64,000 bases of DNA, taken from positions 310,001-374,000 of the forward strand of contig NZ_FOYF01000001.1 of NCBI RefSeq assembly GCF_900115925.1, in the 5' to 3' direction. Both the position numbers and the translations under genes were made by a program. Shown here one piece after another: positions 59,118 to 64,000 of this stretch. The notes below the pieces were generated by a model. It did no database searches, was not told the DNA's origin, and saw nothing but the letters and a program-made list of their open reading frames with translations. How positions within the stretch are numbered: position 1 is the first letter of the stretch; the number at the start of each line of letters is the position of its first letter. The DNA is from Bacillus sp. cl95. Lineage in GTDB: Bacteria > Bacillota > Bacilli > Bacillales > Cytobacillaceae.

Positions 59118-60479
59118 CTATAGGATTGGCTCGAATTGAATTTCTCCATTGGAAAAGTAGAATTTCACATGATGATGTTCAACATTTAGTTTTTTTGTAT
59201 ATTTTCCAAAGTGGATTGAAGTGTTAGGATAAACACTTTCATAGACATAAACAAAAGAATGGGATTGCTCCAATTTGTCTTCCTGAATTTGTGCTAATTG
59301 ACTTTCAAGTTCTTCTTTCTGCTTTGCTAGCTGCTCCATTGTCAACCTTTGTTTTTTGATGACCTTTTTATCGTCTTCTGACATCATTCCACTTGCCTTT
59401 GACTTCGCAGAAAGCTTTCGTTCAATTTGTGTTAACTTTGAAATCATATCAGTTGTCGATTTTAGTTCATCAAGAAGGTCCGCTTCTATTTGTTGTGTTC
59501 TAGAATCGTAGGCAGGATAAAGATGTGTTTTTGTATAGGATCGATTCCCCAGTTCCTTTATATGTATGTCTTTTTTTGCTTCAAACGTTCCACCTATGAC
59601 AGATGCATGATGACAAAAAATCGATTCTCCAGCTGAAACATGAGAATGGAGAATCGATTTTTCTGCATAGATACCTTGTTCCGCTCTCACATTTGCTTGG
59701 TTAAAATAAGCAGCTAGCACATTACCGCCTGCAGTGATCCTCCCACGGTTACCACTCGCAACTCCGCCACCAATGGTTACATTTCCTGCCGCCTCAATTA
59801 TTGCACCTTCGACAATACCAGTAATCCTGATATCACCGCCCGCCTTGATTTCATAACCATTCGGAACATTACCTCTAATAATCACATTTCCGATAAAATC
59901 AATATTACCTGTCTTTAGGTCAATATCGCCATTTACTTCAAAAACAGGATTTACAGAAATAGATCTATTCGTAATCGATAACTGTCCATCAATGGAAGAA
60001 TAAAACCGGCCTGACTCCATGAAAACATTTTTTCCCGCTTTTGTTTTCAACGGCTTACCATCCTTCGCGCGAATAACATTAGAAAAGACATCCATCCCAA
60101 GGATACCAGATTCAGCGGGACACACACTAGCAAGAAGTTGGCCTTTTTTTACTGAAGGGATCTTTAGAACGTTTCTAAAATTGAGGACTTCAGGCTTACT
60201 ATTTGACTGTAATTTTCTTAATTCGCTTTTTAAATAAGCGTCTTTCCCATCGGTTTTCGGCTTACCTTCCGCGATTGTTATAGGAAATTCAATCCCTCGT
60301 GGATTTCGGCAAAGTTCCTCGAGCAATTCAATATTTAATCCATACACGATCTTCTCTTTTTTCAACATATTTAGTAAATCCTCCATGTTGAAAGAGGTTG
60401 CGTCTAAATCATCGGTTGTCTTGTCCAACATTGCTTTTAGTCTGTCTTTCGAGACTGTCATACAGAATGGCATTTCCAC
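59118..60479 (-). CDS. FapA-like DUF342 protein
   Basis: 453 residues, DUF342/FapA family. A right-handed beta-helix of repeated G-x-I/V units fills about 170-330 (GDIDLKTGNIDFIGNVIIRG, AAGNVTIGGGVASG). A predicted coiled coil follows (about 340-400). FapA in other bacteria affects polar flagellar assembly. The start is GTG at 60479, seven bases after GAGGT. B. subtilis does not have it at this place between sigD and swrB. Confidence 0.85.
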   Translation of the reverse strand: MEMPFCMTVSKDRLKAMLDKTTDDLDATSFNMEDLLNMLKKEKIVYGLNIELLEELCRNPRGIEFPITIAEGKPKTDGKDAYLKSELRKLQSNSKPEVLNFRNVLKIPSVKKGQLLASVCPAESGILGMDVFSNVIRAKDGKPLKTKAGKNVFMESGRFYSSIDGQLSITNRSISVNPVFEVNGDIDLKTGNIDFIGNVIIRGNVPNGYEIKAGGDIRITGIVEGAIIEAAGNVTIGGGVASGNRGRITAGGNVLAAYFNQANVRAEQGIYAEKSILHSHVSAGESIFCHHASVIGGTFEAKKDIHIKELGNRSYTKTHLYPAYDSRTQQIEADLLDELKSTTDMISKLTQIERKLSAKSKASGMMSEDDKKVIKKQRLTMEQLAKQKEELESQLAQIQEDKLEQSHSFVYVYESVYPNTSIHFGKYTKKLNVEHHHVKFYFSNGEIQFEPIL

Positions 60480-60496
60480 AAGAGATACCTCATTTC

Positions 60497-61261
60497 CTAC
60501 ATGATTTTTTCCATGGCTCCTCGTAACTTAAAGAGTGCTTTCGAATGTATCTGTGAGATTCTGGATGTGGAAAGATTCATTACTTGGCCAATTTCAGTTA
60601 GGGTTAATTCTTCTTGATAAAATAAGCTGATGACGAGTTGCTCCTTGTCGCTTAAGTTTTCAATTGTCCTTGTCAATTCTGAAACTAATTCCTTTTTCAC
60701 TAGACTTTCTTCTGGAACAATGGCTTTTTCGTCCTTAAGAACAAACGTTGCGCCATCCTTGTCATCTTGCTCAGATGGCTGTTCATCCATTGAAAGTACA
60801 TTCGCAAAAAAATGTTCATTCATCGCTGAGTAAATTTCGTCTACAGGTAAGTTTAATTCAATTGCGATTTCAGCTGGTGTTACATTCCGTTGTAATCGTT
60901 GCTCCAATTTTTCAATTGCCGCTTCAATCTTTTTCGCTTTGTCCCTAGTGCTCCTAGGAAGCCAATCTTCTTTACGCAAGCCATCAATGATGGCTCCTCT
61001 GATTCGAAAAGATGCGTATGTGTCGAACTTAAGGTCTCTTTTATGATCAAATTTCTCAAGAGCATCATATAAGCCCAACATCCCCAAACTTCTTAGGTCA
61101 TCTTTTGAAACGTTTTTCGGTAAGCCTACCGATATTCTCTGAACATGATAGGAAACAAGAGGCATGTACTTTTTGACAAGATGGTTGCCCGAATCAGCGT
61201 CACGACCGTCTGTCCATTTTTCCCAATGATGCTGTTCGTCCATAATGGTTTCATCAGTCAT
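60497..61261 (-). CDS. sigD: RNA polymerase sigma factor SigD
   Basis: Flagellar and autolysin sigma factor (FliA/WhiG type), 254 residues, the same as B. subtilis. Regions 2 (LRSLGMLGLYDALEKFD ... TYASFRIRGAIIDGLR), 3 and 4 (LTLTEIGQVMNLSTSRISQIHSKAL) are intact. The ATG at 61261 follows TTAGGAGG; an extension to 61333 is unsupported. A strong terminator and a miniature element lie between cheD and this gene. Confidence 0.98.
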   Translation of the reverse strand: MTDETIMDEQHHWEKWTDGRDADSGNHLVKKYMPLVSYHVQRISVGLPKNVSKDDLRSLGMLGLYDALEKFDHKRDLKFDTYASFRIRGAIIDGLRKEDWLPRSTRDKAKKIEAAIEKLEQRLQRNVTPAEIAIELNLPVDEIYSAMNEHFFANVLSMDEQPSEQDDKDGATFVLKDEKAIVPEESLVKKELVSELTRTIENLSDKEQLVISLFYQEELTLTEIGQVMNLSTSRISQIHSKALFKLRGAMEKIM

Positions 61262-61319
61262 GTTAGTCCTCCTAAAAGTGAAGTATGTCATACTGGCGTA
61301 TTTAAAGAGCTTATATGAA

Positions 61320-61491
61320 GACTGTTTTCGCACTAATTTTTGAATTTCGGATGGTTCTCTTCCCGCATTCTCTATGGATTCGTGGCTCTTTTCGAGAGTT
61401 TTCTAAAGCTAGATTTCATAATAAATCGTAAAAATCCAGAAGCCGATTTATGCTATTGTGCGAGAAAGCAACAAAGTTTACGAAAAGAACC
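61320..61491. mobile_element. Miniature inverted-repeat element, type B, copy 3
   Basis: 172-bp element with perfect 8-bp target duplication TATATGAA (61312-61319 and 61492-61499). Ends read GACTGTTTTCG and, inward from the right, GGTTCTTTTCG. The middle shares GTAAAAATCCAGAAGCCGAT with copy 2. It lies between cheD and sigD, right at the tail of the terminator. Confidence 0.8.
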
Positions 61492-61496
61492 TATAT

Positions 61497-61528
61497 GAAA
61501 AAGTCATCCTCCTGCCCAGAAGAATGAC
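61497..61528 (-). terminator. Intrinsic terminator after cheD
   Basis: In the minus-strand RNA GUCAUUCUUCU pairs with AGGAGGAUGAC (61503-61528): 11 pairs, three of them U-G, loop GGGC, followed by UUUUU. It is 30 bases after the cheD stop and upstream of sigD. Confidence 0.8.
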
Positions 61529-61558
61529 GATTTTTCAACAAACGAAAAACAGAAAAAT

Positions 61559-62056
61559 TTAAATTTCCTGGGTACCTTTATTAACTGTCCTTATTTGGAG
61601 GATTCCACTCGCAGGATTAAATTCAATTGTCCTTCCACTGTTTCCACCAACATCCTCAGCTAGGACCGGAATACTCAATGCTTTTAACTGTTGTTTTACA
61701 GCTTCAACATTTCGAGGTCCTATTCTCATCAAATCGCTACCAGTTGTAAATTGGAACATTTGGGCTCCACCTGCAAGCTTGGCCTTTAATGAGGTTTTCC
61801 TTGCCCCTGCCTGAATGAGGAGGTTTACAAGTTCCTTTACGGCTGTATCCGCATACTTGGCTGTATTTAAGTCCCCAGTTCTAGCAAGCGAGGATTCTGG
61901 CAACATGACATGTGCTAAGCCTGCGACTTTATTGGCCAAATCATAAATGACAACACCAACGCAGGAACCCAATCCAGACGTTCTTATTGTGTCAGGTGAC
62001 TTAACCATTTTCATGTCTGCAATTCCTACTTTGGCAACACTTATGCTTTCGGTCAT
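61559..62056 (-). CDS. cheD: Chemoreceptor glutamine deamidase CheD
   Basis: 165 residues. Deamidates receptor glutamines and binds CheC. The catalytic cysteine is in [12 protein letters not shown] (about 32) and the histidine in [10 protein letters not shown] (about 49). Its start overlaps the cheC stop by four bases. Confidence 0.97.
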   Translation of the reverse strand: MTESISVAKVGIADMKMVKSPDTIRTSGLGSCVGVVIYDLANKVAGLAHVMLPESSLARTGDLNTAKYADTAVKELVNLLIQAGARKTSLKAKLAGGAQMFQFTTGSDLMRIGPRNVEAVKQQLKALSIPVLAEDVGGNSGRTIEFNPASGILQIRTVNKGTQEI

Positions 62057-62694
62057 GGTTGTTCTACCCCTAATGATTCAAAAATAATCTGAAATGAGTC
62101 GGGATCAGGCAATAAGAAAAAATGACCTTTTACACTTTCATTTTCAGATGTATCATTTCCTTCATTTAAAGCAGTATCAATTAAGATTGCGTAGTCGCTA
62201 ATTTGCGAATATTCAATAAGTCCAAAACTAATGATGGCACCAAACATATCAATATTCAGCGCTGGTACTGATGGATAAAGAGACATATCCGTAAAATCCG
62301 ACAACGCTGATAAATAAGACCCTGCTAATATATTGCCCAATTCTTGAAAAGCAGAGAGTGCCAATTCATCTTGTGGGCTGTGCTCAAACGAAAATTCCTT
62401 ATCACCTATCATCTCTTGTATGAATCGAGATGCCTGAGTAAGAGGAAGGACAAAGAACATTCCACCTGGTGCTTCGCCCTCGATTCTCAAATAGACACTT
62501 GCAACAACATTATCAGCACCGCCCGCAAGTTCCATCATTTCATCAAACGATATGATTCGTACATCAGGTACCTTCATGTCTATCTTTTTATTAAGTAATT
62601 TGGAAAGTGATGTTGCAGCATTGCCTGCTCCAATATTGCCTATTTCTTTTAGTATATCCAGATGCATGGATGTGAATTTTTCAATAAATCTCAT
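62053..62694 (-). CDS. cheC: CheY-P phosphatase CheC
   Basis: 213 residues. Two copies of the phosphatase motif with E-x2-N are present: [15 protein letters not shown] near 13-27 and [14 protein letters not shown] near 112-125. CheC removes phosphate from CheY and is stimulated by CheD. A polar insertion near 180 ([12 protein letters not shown]) is visible. The ribosome site lies in the gap after cheW. Confidence 0.97.
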   Translation of the reverse strand: MRFIEKFTSMHLDILKEIGNIGAGNAATSLSKLLNKKIDMKVPDVRIISFDEMMELAGGADNVVASVYLRIEGEAPGGMFFVLPLTQASRFIQEMIGDKEFSFEHSPQDELALSAFQELGNILAGSYLSALSDFTDMSLYPSVPALNIDMFGAIISFGLIEYSQISDYAILIDTALNEGNDTSENESVKGHFFLLPDPDSFQIIFESLGVEQP

Positions 62695-62704
62695 GTATTA
62701 GTCC

Positions 62705-63187
62705 TTATCCTTCGATTCCTTTGGTCGCTTTTAAGACATCGTCTTCATCAAGCACTTTTTTAAGCTCGAGAAGGATGAGCAGTCTCTTGTCGATTTTCAC
62801 AACACCATTGATATACTCCGCTTCAAGTACTCCTACAATTTCAGGAGGAGGTTCGATGGAATCTGTTGGAATATCAATTACATCATTTGCTGCGTCGACG
62901 ATTAGACCTACTTCCATCTCTTCAAGTGCCGCAATGATCACCCTTGTACTATCAGAGTAAACCGTTTCGTCTAATCCGAAGCGATTACGTAAGTCGATTA
63001 TTGGTGTCACCACTCCACGTAGATTAATGACCCCTTTAACAAACGAAACAGTACCTGGAACTCTTGTTATATGCTGAACCTTTTCAATAGAACGTACCTG
63101 GCTAACAGGGATTGCATACTCTTTTTCTTTTAGTTGAAATACGATTATCTTCATGACTGCTGATAAAGTTTCGTTCAAGGTTTCCAC
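62705..63187 (-). CDS. cheW: Chemotaxis adaptor CheW
   Basis: Couples receptors to CheA. About 160 residues; IIVFQLKEKEYAIPVSQVRSIE and GVINLRGVVTPIIDLRNRFGL are typical. The start is uncertain: GTG at 63187 is nearly on the AAGGGAA site, while TTG at 63178 has better spacing. It is followed 10 bases later by cheC. Confidence 0.96.
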   Translation of the reverse strand: METLNETLSAVMKIIVFQLKEKEYAIPVSQVRSIEKVQHITRVPGTVSFVKGVINLRGVVTPIIDLRNRFGLDETVYSDSTRVIIAALEEMEVGLIVDAANDVIDIPTDSIEPPPEIVGVLEAEYINGVVKIDKRLLILLELKKVLDEDDVLKATKGIEG

Positions 63188-63235
63188 TTCCCTTAGTCAA
63201 TTCTCATGCGATGGCATAATTTAAATGTTTCTTTT

Positions 63236-63330
63236 GGCTGTTTTCGTAAAATTTGCTGCTTTATAAGGAGTTGTTGATTTCGACCACAGGATTCTTGCAC
63301 CTTGCTTCAATCAACAAATAGCAAATTTTA
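63236..63330. repeat. Remnant of composite Bacillus repeat
   Basis: GGCTGTTTTCG at 63236 resembles a type B element end. GTTGATT (63272-63278) and AATCAAC (63309-63315) are inverted arms around a shortened core that contains CCACAGGATTCTTGC. No flanking duplication was found. It lies in the cheA-cheW gap. Confidence 0.4.
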
Positions 63331-63336
63331 AATTAG

Positions 63337-64000
63337 CTATTTTATTAAAGCATTACAATCAACGATTAACGCCACTTGGCCGTCACCAAGGATGGTTGCA
63401 CCGGAGATGGCAAAGATGTTCGTCAAATAGTTACCTAATGACTTCAGGACAACTTCCTGTTGACCAATGAATGAATCCACTACCAAGCCGGCAAGTTTGT
63501 CACCTTTTCTTACAACGATAACAGAGTAAAAGTCATTGTCCTCTACTACACCAGGCACTTCAAACAATTCCTTTAAGAATAATAACGGTACAACTCTTCC
63601 TCTAAAATCGATCACCTTTTGATTGTGCGAGTTCATGATATCCTCTTTCTTCACAATCGCCGTTTCGATAATAGAAGATAGCGGAATAGCAAACTTTTCT
63701 TTTTGAATTTCAACAAGCATGACTGAAATAATGGAAAGGGTTAATGGCAATTGCACTGAAAATAACGAGCCATTCCCTTCTGTAGAATCAATTGAAATGG
63801 ATCCTCCAAGAGATTCAATCGTGCTTTTCACAACATCAAGTCCGACGCCGCGTCCTGAAATATCGGAAATTTTCTCTGCTGTTGAGAAACCCGATGCTAG
63901 TATAAGTTCATATACCTGTTTATCTGTTAAGGAAGCAGCAGCTTGCTCTGTCACGATTCCTTTATTTATTGCTTTCGCCAAAACTCTTTCCCTGCTTATG
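63337..64000 (-). CDS. cheA: Chemotaxis histidine kinase CheA (5' part outside window)
   Basis: The last 220 residues are present; the reading frame stays open to the window end. The ATPase G2 box SDISGRGVGLDVVKSTIESLGG and a TEGNGSLFSVQLPLTL segment close the kinase domain, and a CheW-like regulatory domain follows (FAIPLSSIIETAIV ... VVDSFIGQQEVVLKSLG). The phosphotransfer histidine and most of the kinase lie beyond 64000. Confidence 0.95.
   Translation of the reverse strand, partial: ISRERVLAKAINKGIVTEQAAASLTDKQVYELILASGFSTAEKISDISGRGVGLDVVKSTIESLGGSISIDSTEGNGSLFSVQLPLTLSIISVMLVEIQKEKFAIPLSSIIETAIVKKEDIMNSHNQKVIDFRGRVVPLLFLKELFEVPGVVEDNDFYSVIVVRKGDKLAGLVVDSFIGQQEVVLKSLGNYLTNIFAISGATILGDGQVALIVDCNALIK

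Noticed and set aside
61262-61500. Sigma-A or sigma-D promoter for sigD
   Set aside because: No pair of hexamers at proper spacing was found in or after the element; absence is reported in findings instead.

Overview
This window is an AT-rich core-genome segment of an endospore-forming Bacillaceae bacterium (Bacillus sensu lato). The evidence is near-complete synteny with the Bacillus subtilis block cheA-cheW-cheC-cheD-sigD ... rpsB-tsf-pyrH-frr-uppS-cdsA-dxr-rasP-proS-polC-rimP-nusA-infB ... rpsO-pnp-spoVF-asd-dapG-dapA-rnjB-tepA-spoIIIE-ymf-pgsA-cinA-recA-rny, plus sporulation genes (spoVFA/spoVFB, spoIIIE, ymxH), Gram-positive polC, a LexA/DinR-type SOS box and strong AGGAGG ribosome sites. 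It is not B. subtilis itself: pbpX is absent between recA and rny, a nupNOPQ-like nucleoside ABC transporter and a GGDEF gene sit beside ymfC, and an alcohol dehydrogenase gene lies between polC and proS. The species cannot be fixed from sequence alone. No tRNA, rRNA, CRISPR, prophage or intact insertion sequence was seen.

All genes lie on the minus strand except the alcohol dehydrogenase at 47544-48578, so transcription runs from high to low coordinates. In that order: chemotaxis/motility (cheA fragment, cheW, cheC, cheD, sigD, fapA-like, a small unknown gene, swrB; 64000-58138); translation and envelope (rpsB, tsf, pyrH, frr, uppS, cdsA, dxr, rasP, proS, polC; 57991-42914); the rimP-nusA-ylxR-ylxQ-infB-ylxP-rbfA operon (42531-37345); truB-ribF, rpsO, pnp, ylxY, mlpA and ymxH (37227-29527); dipicolinate synthase and the aspartate/diaminopimelate pathway (29283-24382); RNase J2, tepA, ylzJ and spoIIIE (24191-18303); ymfC and the nucleoside transporter (17834-12201); a diguanylate cyclase and the EF-P-associated ymfF-ymfH-ymfI set (11971-7291); ymfJ, ymfK, ymfM, pgsA, cinA, recA and partial rny (7064-1).

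Functional links are clear. asd-dapG-dapA makes dihydrodipicolinate, which dpaA/dpaB turn into spore dipicolinic acid and the Dap branch uses for peptidoglycan. uppS-cdsA-pgsA serve envelope lipids. nusA, rimP, infB, rbfA, rpsO, pnp, rnjB and rny form the RNA and ribosome-maturation core. SigD, FapA-like protein, SwrB and the Che proteins serve motility.

Nothing here looks like a wholly new multi-gene system. The most notable signals are intergenic: a family of 172-180 bp miniature inverted-repeat elements with 8-bp target duplications, one inserted between cheD and sigD beside a strong intrinsic terminator; a second miniature element before recA; an exactly 21-bp-periodic five-unit repeat; a hairpin in the rimP-nusA leader that resembles a NusA-dependent attenuator; a perfect palindrome before ymfC; and an RNase J2 orthologue that keeps the full metallo-beta-lactamase active site.
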